Below, one piece after another: positions 34,893 to 42,786 of a stretch of 64,000 nucleotides of DNA. The notes below the pieces were generated by a model. The model saw only the letters and a list, made by a program, of their open reading frames with translations. It made no database searches and had not been told where the DNA came from. Location: positions 312,501 to 376,500 of the forward strand of contig NZ_LNCD01000123.1 in assembly GCF_001542405.1 (NCBI RefSeq), given 5' to 3'. The DNA comes from Rhizobium altiplani (lineage in GTDB: Bacteria > Pseudomonadota > Alphaproteobacteria > Rhizobiales > Rhizobiaceae). Made by a program: the position numbers and the translations under genes. Every line of letters starts with the position of its first letter. The first letter of the stretch is position 1.

Positions 34893-35399
34893 ATGAAGAC
34901 GTTGTCGATCGATGTTCGGCGGGCCGAACCGCACGATTCCCGAGCCATATCGGAAGTGCATCGGCTTGCGTGGCAGCACACCTATGCGGGGATCATTCCG
35001 CATCGTGCGTTGCGGCAGATGATCGAGCGTCGCGGCGAGAACTGGTGGCGCAAGGCCACCCGCGGGCCGGCAACGCTTCTCGTTCTCGACGTGGCCGGCA
35101 CTGTCGCAGGCTACGCAACGCTCGGCCTCAATCGCGCCCGCGCCCTGCCCCAAGAGGGCGAGATCTACGAACTCTATCTTCGGCCGGAGTACCAGGGCAT
35201 TGGCCTCGGCCACATGCTGTTCGGCGAAGCACGGCGGCTCCTGAAGTCGCTTGGCTGCAACGGATTGGTCGTCTGGTGCCTCGAGGAGAATGAGACCGGC
35301 GCGCAGTTCTATCGCAGCCATGGCGGCGTCGACTATTGCGAGGGCATGGAAACGTTCGACCAGAAGCGGCTAAAGAAAATTGGCTTCATTTGGGGTTGA
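34893..35399 (+). CDS. GNAT family N-acetyltransferase
   Basis: 168-residue acetyltransferase. After VRRAEPHDSRAISEVHRLAWQHTYAGIIP, the acetyl-CoA site is seen as LYLRPEYQGIGLGHMLFGEARR near residues 95-116 (R/Q-x-x-G-x-G/A), then NGLVVWCLEENETGAQFYRSHGG, the common motif B. The HTYAGIIP stretch is frequent in the RimI-like/PhnO-like acetyltransferases. Start ATG 34893; the frame opens at 34824 but the earlier part is not GNAT-like. Substrate unknown. Confidence 0.87.
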   Translation: MKTLSIDVRRAEPHDSRAISEVHRLAWQHTYAGIIPHRALRQMIERRGENWWRKATRGPATLLVLDVAGTVAGYATLGLNRARALPQEGEIYELYLRPEYQGIGLGHMLFGEARRLLKSLGCNGLVVWCLEENETGAQFYRSHGGVDYCEGMETFDQKRLKKIGFIWG

Positions 35400-35469
35400 G
35401 GCTCTTCCTTGCCCTATCGCTTTTTCCAGCGAAATTGACAGTTGCTGTCGTCACGAAAACTTGCAAATC

Positions 35470-35613
35470 TTGAACATAAACGACTACGAGCGGCTCATGA
35501 AGGGTGCCGATGCCCGAGCGATCGGGTCGATCGACACCATGTCCGACGCATTGTTCGCCGACATGGAGCGCGCGGTCGAACAATATGCTGAGGACGACGA
35601 GGTCGGGCGATGA
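35470..35613 (+). CDS. Small hypothetical protein ahead of a frameshifted gene
   Basis: About 47 residues if started at the TTG at 35470 (MNINDYERLMKGADARAIGS); an ATG at 35497 is the alternative. Acidic, probably helical (MSDALFADMERAVEQYAEDDEVGR), with no membrane segment. Its stop overlaps the ATG of the next gene by 4 bp (ATGA), so the two were translated as a coupled pair. I do not recognise a family. The arrangement (tiny acidic protein coupled to a roughly 140-residue partner) could suggest a regulator/effector pair, but that is speculation. Confidence 0.45.
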   Translation: MNINDYERLMKGADARAIGSIDTMSDALFADMERAVEQYAEDDEVGR

Positions 35614-36073
35614 GTGTCTACGACGACATCCAGACCGCAGCCGTCATTCGCTATCCTTGTCTCTGGCATCGAGAAGCAGGAAAAGGCGAGAGGGAGGGAC
35701 GAAGGAGCGCCCCGTCGCGGTCGGCGTGCGGATAGCGCGTGCCGATGGTGACCTGGTGTTATTTTTCCCGATCACCACGAAACAGCCCGAGCGGGACCGG
35801 TTCGCCTTCGAGATCCCGGTAATCGAGAAACGTCGCGCCGGCCTCGATGCAGATCGCCATCTCTGGATCATCATGGACGAATTCAACAGCGACGTCATCG
35901 GTCACTTGTTCTATCTCGAACCGGAGCGGCCAATTGGCCGGTTCAGCAAGGCCTTCTTCCTGCCGATACTGCGCAAACTCATCGCCGTAAATCGCTCTCC
36001 GAAGTCAGCCGCCATCGCTGAGACGGCAATTCTACATTTGAGCCCCCTGAAACGGCATCAATCCTTGCTGTGA
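35610..36073 (+). pseudogene. Frameshifted hypothetical gene (about 150 aa if repaired)
   Basis: The ATG at 35610 opens MSVYDDIQTAAVIRYPCLWHREAGKGEREG, which then runs into a stop near 35730. A frame one base back continues seamlessly as TKERPVAVGVRIARADGDLVLFFPITTKQPERDRFAFEIP and ends at 36073. A single missing base in the G-rich stretch around 35695-35701 explains this. The second part includes VIEKRRAGLDADRHLWIIMDEFNSD. The last ~20 residues look fused to foreign sequence. I recognise a rhizobial hypothetical family but no function. It could be a sequencing error rather than real decay. Confidence 0.6.
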
Positions 36074-36261
36074 CAGGCAATGTGTTGATTGCGGCAGATG
36101 CGGTCATGCACAGTTCGATGGCGGACGCGGAAACGCGCCCATTCTTCGTTACCGATATGGACGACGAACGTCGAATTCCACAGAGCACTGCAAAAATATC
36201 GGCCTTAGCAAAAACCGAAGACGTTGCGTTCGTTGTTTATGGCCACGACGCTGCCCAGTAG
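36040..36261 (+). pseudogene. Fragment resembling the C-terminus of a metallo-beta-lactamase-fold lactonase
   Basis: The frame reads EPPETASILAVTGNVLIAADAV, then DMDDERRIPQSTAKISALAKTED and VAFVVYGHDAAQ before a TAG. This follows the pattern of the second half of AHL-lactonase-like MBL proteins (TPG..S.L....G.VLL.GDAV ... GHD..QW). After the TAG the frame continues ASL, so TAG may replace TGG (Trp). The N-terminal half with the HxHxDH zinc motif is absent. My family reading comes from motif spacing, not a database search. Confidence 0.45.
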
Positions 36262-36357
36262 GCATCTCTGTGTCGATCGCCAGCCGCAGCGGCTCGGCCG
36301 ACGCTAACCCAGTGTGCCCTGCACCGACCGTCCCTAGCATCCGGCTAGGCTATGTTG

Positions 36358-37245
36358 TCACCCGCGCCGTGCCAGCGACCGCGCAATATCGACGATGTCA
36401 TCGCGGCCAGCGGTTGGATCTTCCTTGCTCCAGGCGATCCCAAGCCCGATCCTAAAGTCGATCCCGCTTACCTTCTTCAGTTCAAAGCCGCGATTGGGAA
36501 GATCAAGCGTCCATTCCGGGGCAAAGCCGATGCCAAGCCCGGCAGAGACCAGCGACACCAGCGCATAGGTGTCATCGCAACTGAAGGCAATGTTGGCGGT
36601 GAGCTCGTATTCGGCGAACTTCTCATTGAAGTAGCGCTCCGTGTACGACAGGTTCTGGCGATTAAAGGCGATGATCTTCTGAGTGCGCAGATCGTCGATG
36701 CTGATCTCGTCCCTGGCCGCCAGTGGATTGGCATGGCCGACCGCCAGGTAGTAGCGCTCATGCGCAAGCGAGACGAAGCGCAACGAGCCGATGTTTTCCA
36801 CTGGGCGGATGAAGCCCAGATTGAGCTGGCCGGTCTCCAGGCCGCGGATGATCTCCCCGGTATTGCCAGAAGCGATATGGATGCGGACATCGGGATACTT
36901 GCGGGCGATCTTGGCAAGGAAGGTCGGCAGCATGCCCATGGTGGCCGGGTAGATGCTGCCGATCCTGATCTGGCGGATGCGGCTGCCGCCGGCTGCCCGC
37001 GTCAGTTCGGTGGTCAGGTCGATGTCGCTCAAGATCCGCACACAGCGATCGTAAAAGGTCTCGCCCGCCCTGGTCAGTTCCACCCTTCTGGTCGAGCGGA
37101 TGAACAGCGGACAGCCAAGCTCCCTTTCCAGCGACATCACATGATTGCTGAGCGCCGGTTGGGCAATGTGCATCCTGGCTGCCGCCCGGCCGAAGTGCAG
37201 TTCCTCGGCCACCGCTTTGAAGTAGGAGAGTTGGCGTAGTTCCAT
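36358..37245 (-). CDS. LysR family transcriptional regulator
   Basis: 295-residue LysR regulator. The N-terminal winged HTH is clear: MELRQLSYFKAVAEELHFGRAAARMHIAQPALSNHVMSLERELGCPLF (residues 1-48). The effector-binding domain has RQIRIGSIYPATMGMLPTFLAKI and GLGIGFAPEW. The group resembles CatR/BenM-type LysR proteins. Start ATG 37245; the frame opens at 37284. LysR regulators usually sit next to a divergent target, but here both flanks are fragments or a small HTH gene, so its original target may have been lost (for example the lactonase-like gene). Confidence 0.92.
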   Translation of the reverse strand: MELRQLSYFKAVAEELHFGRAAARMHIAQPALSNHVMSLERELGCPLFIRSTRRVELTRAGETFYDRCVRILSDIDLTTELTRAAGGSRIRQIRIGSIYPATMGMLPTFLAKIARKYPDVRIHIASGNTGEIIRGLETGQLNLGFIRPVENIGSLRFVSLAHERYYLAVGHANPLAARDEISIDDLRTQKIIAFNRQNLSYTERYFNEKFAEYELTANIAFSCDDTYALVSLVSAGLGIGFAPEWTLDLPNRGFELKKVSGIDFRIGLGIAWSKEDPTAGRDDIVDIARSLARRG

Positions 37246-37393
37246 ATCAGATAACCGATCTAGAAACTGTTGACTGGCGAGCAAAATTCAGCGGCCAAAT
37301 CGGATTGGCGGCTGGTCACTTGGAAAAAGTCGCGCAATTATAGGCACGCGCTTCTCGAAGAATCAGCGCATTTTGCCTACGGGTGTAGTGATA

Positions 37394-37405
37394 CTTTGCG
37401 CAAAG
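37394..37405. promoter_or_regulatory. 12-bp perfect palindrome, possible operator
   Basis: CTTTGCGCAAAG is a perfect palindrome 50 bp before the small HTH gene and 149 bp from the LysR gene start. It could be the operator of either regulator; no second copy was noticed. Confidence 0.35.
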
Positions 37406-37454
37406 AGGCGCGTCAAGCGTTTTCGCTACGTGCGTATTTATTTTTAGGGCTGAT

Positions 37455-37697
37455 ATGACGAATTTGACTCCAGAGGCGAACAGAGCAGCTCGGGCGATCT
37501 TGAAATGGTCGGTTCGTGAGCTTGCAGATAAGGCCGGGATTGCCTTTTCGACGGTGCATCGCTTCGAGTCGACTGGTAATGCAACCGAGACTACTAAAGA
37601 AAAAATCAAGGCTGCGTATGCCGCGCATGGTGTGGAGATCACAAATGGGGATTACACTGGAGCTCGACTCCGACTTCAACGGCCCAACGGTTCGTAG
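37455..37697 (+). CDS. Small XRE-like helix-turn-helix protein
   Basis: 80-residue protein that is almost entirely one HTH domain: ARAILKWSVRELADKAGIAFSTVHRFESTGNATETTKEKIKAAYAAHGVEITNG. The helices ELADKAGI and STVHRFES are the XRE/Cro type, and rhizobia carry many such single-domain proteins. A GGGCTGAT stretch lies just upstream of ATG 37455. No toxin-like partner lies beside it; the next frame is an acyltransferase fragment. Target unknown, possibly autoregulatory through the palindrome upstream. Confidence 0.8.
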   Translation: MTNLTPEANRAARAILKWSVRELADKAGIAFSTVHRFESTGNATETTKEKIKAAYAAHGVEITNGDYTGARLRLQRPNGS

Positions 37698-37703
37698 CTA
37701 ATT

Positions 37704-38267
37704 TTGCCGCGACATCGTCATCGCTACACATCCCCCACCCACCTTGCGGCTTTCGGATGGTGCGCCGCCTTTGCAAATTCGAGACGACGACGACTTGCGG
37801 TAATCGCCGCCGGATGCGCGGTCATGCCGCCTATGGCCTATACCGGCGGAAACTGGGCAGGGTCATGGGTCTTCTATGGTATGCAGTTGCCGGTACTTGC
37901 CGTCCTTCTTTACGTGTCTCGGGTCAAGCCGCCCGCAACGCTTGCCGCCGCGCTGGTCTCGATCGCTGCGGCGAGCTATCACATTTACCTGCTGCACCGG
38001 ATTCTGCCGGAGGCCCTGTTTGATCGCGCCAATCCCGCGACTTTTACCGCGCCGCTACCGGTCGCAGTATCGGTCGTGTCCGGTCTATTGAGCGGCATAC
38101 TTGCCTATCAGCTCCAGCGTCTCATCATGCTTGGCCAACGATTATGGGCAGGGTTGAGCCGACTCGGTGATTACCTGCGCCATCTGCTGTCAGGCCGACA
38201 GGGGGTGTCGTTCGGATCCGCTCCGCCTCTTGCAAGCGAACAGCAGAGAAGTCGCGTGTCACCTTGA
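37704..38267 (+). pseudogene. C-terminal fragment of a membrane acyltransferase-3 family protein
   Basis: The 187-codon frame lacks a credible start and begins in mid-domain. It has about three to four hydrophobic segments, and the stretch AAASYHIYLLHRILPE resembles the last conserved part of acyltransferase-3/OafA-type proteins (usually SYSIYLLH near the end of the membrane domain). The full family has 10 or so helices and an N-terminal catalytic His, all missing here. Most likely a truncated remnant left by a deletion or rearrangement; an uncharacterised short protein remains possible. Confidence 0.5.
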
Positions 38268-38365
38268 CGGCCCTCTTAGACGGGCCAATCCACATTGGCG
38301 TGTTGCGTTGCGGGATGATTCCCAGTATCTGGCAACCATCGACTTAACCGTTAAAGGGAAGCTCT

Positions 38366-38902
38366 ATGCGCATTGACGCGATTTCCATCGGCAAGAACCC
38401 GCCGGAAGATGTCAACGTAATCGTTGAGGTGCCCGTCGGCGGCCATCCGATCAAGTACGAGATGGACAAGGAAGCTGGTACGCTGGTTGTTGATCGCTTC
38501 CTCTATACGCCGATGACCTACCCGGGCAACTACGGCTTCGTGCCGCACACGCTTTCGGAAGACGGCGATCCGATCGACGTCCTCATCGCCAGCACGCGTC
38601 CGCTTGTTCCGGGCTGCGTCATCAACGTGCGCCCGATCGGCGTTCTCAAGATGGAAGACAATTCCGGTAAGGACGAGAAGATCATCGCCGTGCCGTCGCC
38701 GAAGCTGACGCTGCGCTACGAGAAGGTGAACGACTACACCGACCTTCCCGAGATCACGCTGAAGCAGATCGAGCACTTCTTCGAGCACTACAAGGATCTC
38801 GAACCCGGCAAGTGGGTGAAGATCTTCGGTTGGGGTGATTCCAAGGAAGCCGGCGCACTGATCCTCGAGGCGATCGAACGCGCCAAGAAGGCAAAGGCCT
38901 GA
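38366..38902 (+). CDS. ppa: Inorganic pyrophosphatase
   Basis: 178-residue family I soluble pyrophosphatase, hydrolysing PPi to phosphate. The metal-binding signature [10 protein letters not shown] (D-x-D-P-x-D) is near residues 66-75; active-site residues appear in [17 protein letters not shown] and [10 protein letters not shown]. Length is typical for the bacterial hexameric enzyme. Its stop codon directly abuts the stop codon of the convergent DUF167 gene, and its perfect terminator lies inside that gene. Confidence 0.97.
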   Translation: MRIDAISIGKNPPEDVNVIVEVPVGGHPIKYEMDKEAGTLVVDRFLYTPMTYPGNYGFVPHTLSEDGDPIDVLIASTRPLVPGCVINVRPIGVLKMEDNSGKDEKIIAVPSPKLTLRYEKVNDYTDLPEITLKQIEHFFEHYKDLEPGKWVKIFGWGDSKEAGALILEAIERAKKAKA

Positions 38903-39217
38903 TCAGCTTTCGAGAAGAGTTTGTAATTTCCTGATCAAATCCTCCGGGTCGCCGTCGATCCGGAGGATTTTTTTGCGCGACATTTCGCCTGAGGCGAGGC
39001 TGACCGATGACTTTGCGATGCGAAGCGATTTCGCCAAGAACTCGATCAACGCCTTGTTCGCCTTGCCCTTCTCGGGGACGGCAGTCACTCTGGCTTTGAG
39101 ATGGGCTTTGCCCTCGGCGTCTGTCTCCACGCCGTCGATTGCGTCGCGTCCGCCACTCGGCGTCAGACGAACGGTCAGAGCAATGTGGTCGTTGAACGCC
39201 GCCCAGGGCTGGCTCAT
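38903..39217 (-). CDS. DUF167 (YggU-like) protein
   Basis: 104-residue DUF167 protein with the family blocks [17 protein letters not shown] and [22 protein letters not shown], ending in a [12 protein letters not shown] strand. The family has a small alpha/beta fold without a firmly known role. Start ATG 39217 overlaps the YggT gene stop by 4 bp (ATGA); yggT-yggU pairing is widely conserved. The frame continues upstream to 39457 inside the YggT gene. The codons from about 38937 to 38970 double as the terminator of ppa on the other strand. Confidence 0.88.
   Translation of the reverse strand: MSQPWAAFNDHIALTVRLTPSGGRDAIDGVETDAEGKAHLKARVTAVPEKGKANKALIEFLAKSLRIAKSSVSLASGEMSRKKILRIDGDPEDLIRKLQTLLES
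38937..38974 (+). terminator. ppa terminator embedded in the DUF167 coding sequence
   Basis: Perfect 11-bp stem AAATCCTCCGG/CCGGAGGATTT (38937-38947 with 38960-38970), 12-nt loop, continuing into a run of Ts to 38974. It lies 34 bp after the ppa stop and wholly inside the antisense DUF167 gene. Read on the minus strand it lacks a T-run after the stem. Confidence 0.88.
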
Positions 39218-39504
39218 GCCACCAGCGGGAAGATTGAATTCCACATCAGAGAGCGCACGAAGAAGATGATCAGCAGCAAAATGATCGGTGAGATGTCGAT
39301 GCCGCCGAGATTTGGCAGCACGCGGCGGATCGGACGCAGCAGCGGTTCCGTCACATTGTAGAGGAACATGCCAACCGAATTGACGAACTGATTGCTGGAG
39401 TTGATTACGTTGAACGCATACAGCCAGGAAAAAATAGCGCTGGCGATCAGCACCCAAGTGTAGAGATTCAAAGCCAAATCAATGGTTTGAAAAAGCGCAA
39501 GCAT
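39214..39504 (-). CDS. YggT family membrane protein
   Basis: 96-residue integral membrane protein. Two hydrophobic segments (about residues 5-28, [20 protein letters not shown], and 68-90, [18 protein letters not shown]) flank the conserved loop [18 protein letters not shown]. The family is linked to cell division/membrane organisation and osmotic shock in other bacteria; function here is inferred. Start chosen at ATG 39504 ([15 protein letters not shown]), the typical beginning; the frame opens at 39579. Confidence 0.88.
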   Translation of the reverse strand: MLALFQTIDLALNLYTWVLIASAIFSWLYAFNVINSSNQFVNSVGMFLYNVTEPLLRPIRRVLPNLGGIDISPIILLLIIFFVRSLMWNSIFPLVA

Positions 39505-39642
39505 TGCAATCTCCAGTTCGTTGTTGACAGACATGTAGACATTGGCGACTAAACCGGCAAGTGCTGTCTCGAAACGCATTGTAAATCATGTTTAACAGCG
39601 GCGTCGTGCGTTGGCGTCTGGCCTGTTTTCTGGAAAGTCTCC

Positions 39643-40890
39643 ATGTCTTTTTCGCCAACCGGAGATCGTTTTGCCGCGTTCCGGTATCCGTCTTACACCC
39701 GGTTCTTTTTCGCGCGGTTTCTGCTGTCTTTTTCGCAGCAGATCGTCAGTGTGGCCGTCGGCTGGCAGATGTACGACCAGACCGGCAGTGCCATCTATCT
39801 CGGACTGATAGGCCTAGTGCAATTTTTGCCTTCGCTGGTCCTGATCCTTGTCACCGGATCCGTAGCCGACCGGCACAATCGACGTGCGATCGCCGCCATC
39901 TGCTCGCTCATCAGCGCCTTGTGCACGCTGGCGCTGCTATTGATGACGATCACAGGGACGTTCTCGCCGTTGCCGGTATTTGCCGTCCTGCTGGTTTTCG
40001 GCATCGAGCGCGCCTTCATGTCGCCGGCTGTGCAATCGCTGGCGCCGAACCTTGTACCGCCGGAGGATCTGTCAAACGCCATCGCCTGGAATTCGTCTTC
40101 ATGGCAGCTGGCGGCGATCACGGGCCCCGTTCTCGGTGGTCTTTTGTATGGCATCAACCCTCATACAGCCTATACGGTCGCGGTCATCTTCGCCGCTCTT
40201 GGCGCAGCGCTGCTCTACATGATCCCCAAGCCGCCGCAGAAGACGATGGGTGAAGCCAAGAGCTGGGATATGATCCTCGGCGGCTTCCGCTACATTCGTG
40301 CCGAGAAAGTCGTGCTGGGTGCCATATCGCTCGATCTCTTCGCGGTGCTCCTCGGCGGCGCGACGGCGCTGATGCCGATCTTTGCGCGCGATATCCTGAC
40401 ACTCGGGCCCTGGGGGCTCGGTCTCCTGCGCGCGGCACCCGGGGTCGGCGCGATCGCCATGGCGATTTTTCTCGCCGCCTATCCGCTCAAGCACAGTGCC
40501 GGCATTGCCATGTTCATCGGCGTTGCCCTGTTCGGCATCGGTACGATCGTTTTCGGATTTTCGACCAGCACGGAGCTGTCGATCGCGGCGCTCGCCATCA
40601 TGGGTGCGGCCGACATGATTTCCGTCTACGTGCGGGAGAGCCTGATCGCGCTCTGGACGCCGGACGAACTGCGCGGCCGTGTCAATGCCGTCAACATGGT
40701 CTTCGTCGGTGCCTCCAACGAACTCGGCGAATTCCGCGCGGGTACGATGGCTTCCATTTTCGGCGCCGTCCCCGCGGTCATCATCGGCGGTATCGGAACG
40801 CTTGCCGTCGCGGCAATTTGGGCCACGAGCTTTCCGAAGCTGCGCAAAATCGACACGCTTGATGCGCCGGAGCGGCTGGAGCCGGTGTGA
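39643..40890 (+). CDS. MFS transporter (EntS-like MFS_3)
   Basis: 415-residue major facilitator with 12 hydrophobic segments. The N-terminus FRYPSYTRFFFARFLLSFSQQIVSVAVGWQMYDQTGSA and the motif-A region GSVADRHNRRA are typical of the MFS_3/EntS-like group, some of which export siderophores; the true substrate is unknown. MGAADMISVYVRESLIALWTPDELRGRVNAVN is the conserved inter-helix 10-11 region. Start ATG 39643. It ends 6 bp from the convergent RidA-like gene. Confidence 0.9.
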   Translation: MSFSPTGDRFAAFRYPSYTRFFFARFLLSFSQQIVSVAVGWQMYDQTGSAIYLGLIGLVQFLPSLVLILVTGSVADRHNRRAIAAICSLISALCTLALLLMTITGTFSPLPVFAVLLVFGIERAFMSPAVQSLAPNLVPPEDLSNAIAWNSSSWQLAAITGPVLGGLLYGINPHTAYTVAVIFAALGAALLYMIPKPPQKTMGEAKSWDMILGGFRYIRAEKVVLGAISLDLFAVLLGGATALMPIFARDILTLGPWGLGLLRAAPGVGAIAMAIFLAAYPLKHSAGIAMFIGVALFGIGTIVFGFSTSTELSIAALAIMGAADMISVYVRESLIALWTPDELRGRVNAVNMVFVGASNELGEFRAGTMASIFGAVPAVIIGGIGTLAVAAIWATSFPKLRKIDTLDAPERLEPV

Positions 40891-40896
40891 CGTCCT

Positions 40897-41382
40897 TCAG
40901 GTCGAGACGATGACTTCCGCTTCGATTTCGACCGGAAAGTTCAGTGGCAGGCCGGCAACGCCAATCGCCGAGCGGGAGTGACTGCCCACCTCCGGTCCGA
41001 ATACTTCGATGATCAGCTCGGTGAAGCCGTTGATTACGGCTGGCGGATTGGCAAAGCGGGGCGCGCAATTGACCATGCCGAACACACGACACCAGCCGGT
41101 AATGCGGTCGAGGCTACCCAGCTCTCGCTTCAGGCTGCCCAACATGGAAAGAGCGACTTTCCGCGCGGATGCCTTGGCCTCCTCGATGGAGATGTTTTCA
41201 CCGACGGCTCCGAACGGGCCGGCAGGTGTTCCATCGGTATTCTGCGGGCCATGGCCTGAGACGAATGCGCGATTGCCGCGCACATTCACCCACGGAAAAG
41301 GAAGGACCATGTTGGAAGGCAGTTTCAGCGGCTGCGGTAGAACCAATCCCATCGCGGCAAGTCTCTGCTCATAGTTGGCCAT
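40897..41382 (-). CDS. RidA family protein
   Basis: 161-residue member of the RidA/YjgF/UK114 superfamily, which includes 2-iminobutanoate/2-iminopropanoate deaminases that remove reactive enamines. Family-like blocks are VRGNRAFVSGHGPQNTDGTPAG, VALSMLGSLKRELGSL and HSRSAIGVAGLPLNFPVEIEAEVI. It belongs to the longer RidA-like subgroup (N-terminal RLAAMGLVLPQPLKLPSNM), where the catalytic Arg position differs (SRSAIGVAGLP), so deaminase activity is not certain. Start ATG 41382; the frame opens at 41622. Confidence 0.85.
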   Translation of the reverse strand: MANYEQRLAAMGLVLPQPLKLPSNMVLPFPWVNVRGNRAFVSGHGPQNTDGTPAGPFGAVGENISIEEAKASARKVALSMLGSLKRELGSLDRITGWCRVFGMVNCAPRFANPPAVINGFTELIIEVFGPEVGSHSRSAIGVAGLPLNFPVEIEAEVIVST

Positions 41383-41534
41383 GGAATTCCTCCGGACATA
41401 GCTTTGGTCCGTCATTGCGCGAGCGCGGCAATTCCAAGACCGGGTCGTGGATCGGAACGCATTCCTGCTGGTGAATATAGCCAGAGTGGTAATACGCGCC
41501 GACCTTAGCACGACGCGGTGCCTGGCGCACCCGT

Positions 41535-42296
41535 CTAGGCGGGAAGCGTGGCGGCCCTGGCTGCTGCGACGGATTTGGACGTCTTGCCCTCGAAGACGAT
41601 GTCGAGGAACTCGTTCAGCCATGCCTTCAGCGGCGCGTCAAAGAGCATGCGTCCTTCCAGATGCTCACGACCCTGCTGCGCGTTCGGAAGAATGAAGCGG
41701 TGGGCGCCGTGAACCACCCAGCGGTGCATCATCGCGCGCGTCAGCTCGGCATGGAACTGCAGGCCCCAAGCATGGCCACCGTAGCGAAAAGCCTGATTGG
41801 GGTAGGTATCGCCCTCAGCCAGCAGTTCGGCACCATGCGGCAGGTCAAACCCTTCGCGATGAAAGTGGTAAACCATCCTCGGCCAGTGCATCAGCAGCCG
41901 GCCTTTCTCCGTCGGGCGCAGCGGATACCAACCGATCTCCGTGGAGCCATCGGCGTTCGCCTGAACCTTGCCGCCGAGCTGCCTCACCAGCATCTGTGCG
42001 CCGAGGCAGATCCCGAGTAGCGGGCGCTTCTCCCTGAGCGGCACGTCCAGCCAGTCGATCTCCGACTTGACGAAGTCTTCGGTATCGTTGGCACTCATCG
42101 GCCCGCCGAATACAACGGCGCCCGCGTGTTCGGCAAGCGTCGAGGGCAATTTGTCGCCGAGAACCGGGCGCCGGATATCGAGCCGATACCCCTTCTCGGC
42201 CAGCAACTGACCGACCCGGCCAGCGCTCGAGCGTTCCTGATGCAGAACAATCAGGACTGGGCGCTTCTCGTGCTCCGGTAAGCGGTCAGTCGGCAT
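41535..42296 (-). CDS. Class I glutamine amidotransferase-like protein
   Basis: 253-residue GATase-1 domain protein. The nucleophile elbow GICLGAQML has the catalytic Cys near residue 96, and GLQFHAELTRAM supplies the catalytic His; the Glu two residues after it completes the triad. Standalone proteins of this group resemble GMP-synthase-like or YfeJ-type amidotransferases of unclear partner. Last gene of the minus-strand hem operon; its start overlaps the TerB-like gene end by 11 bp. Confidence 0.87.
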   Translation of the reverse strand: MPTDRLPEHEKRPVLIVLHQERSSAGRVGQLLAEKGYRLDIRRPVLGDKLPSTLAEHAGAVVFGGPMSANDTEDFVKSEIDWLDVPLREKRPLLGICLGAQMLVRQLGGKVQANADGSTEIGWYPLRPTEKGRLLMHWPRMVYHFHREGFDLPHGAELLAEGDTYPNQAFRYGGHAWGLQFHAELTRAMMHRWVVHGAHRFILPNAQQGREHLEGRMLFDAPLKAWLNEFLDIVFEGKTSKSVAAARAATLPA

Positions 42297-42771
42297 CGTC
42301 CCCCACTACCTCGGTATCCGTGACCCGTCGTGCTGCTTCCTGCCGCTTCTGGATCCGCTCGCGCGCGGAAACACCGAGGAGTTCGGCAATGCGCCAGATT
42401 GCATCATCTTCCATTTCGCTGCGCTCGCCATCGGCATAGACAATGTCCCAGAGGACCCCGATCAGCTCGAGCCGCTGTTCCGTGTTGAGGTGGCGTTTGA
42501 GATCCGAGGTGAAGCGGTAGTAGTCGACAGCATCGCTCTCCGCCTCGCGGCCGGCGGCCATCAGCGCGTCAAGTTGCCTGCGGTCAAGCCCGTACTGGTC
42601 CTTTAGCAGCTTGCGAAGCCGCTTCGTCTCACTGTCCTTGACCTGCCCATCCGCCTCCATGACCTGCATACAGAGCGCGGCCACTGCGATGCGCGGGTCG
42701 TCTGGCGCGAAGCCTTTCTTTGTATTGTCGGAAGTCAGATTCTGAAAGAATTCCTGGAAGCGTTCGAACAT
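42286..42771 (-). CDS. TerB-like (tellurite resistance TerB) domain protein
   Basis: 161-residue soluble protein, mostly helical. The TerB fold is visible in AVAALCMQVMEADGQVKDSETKRLRKLLKD (residues about 29-58) and LWDIVYADGERSEMEDDAIWRIAELLGVS (107-135), two EF-hand-like acidic loops that bind divalent metal in TerB/DjlA-type domains. Despite the name, many such proteins are not tied to tellurite. Sits 15 bp after hemY, so co-transcribed. Confidence 0.87.
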   Translation of the reverse strand: MFERFQEFFQNLTSDNTKKGFAPDDPRIAVAALCMQVMEADGQVKDSETKRLRKLLKDQYGLDRRQLDALMAAGREAESDAVDYYRFTSDLKRHLNTEQRLELIGVLWDIVYADGERSEMEDDAIWRIAELLGVSARERIQKRQEAARRVTDTEVVGDDAD

Positions 42772-42786
42772 TTAGATCCTGTTTGT

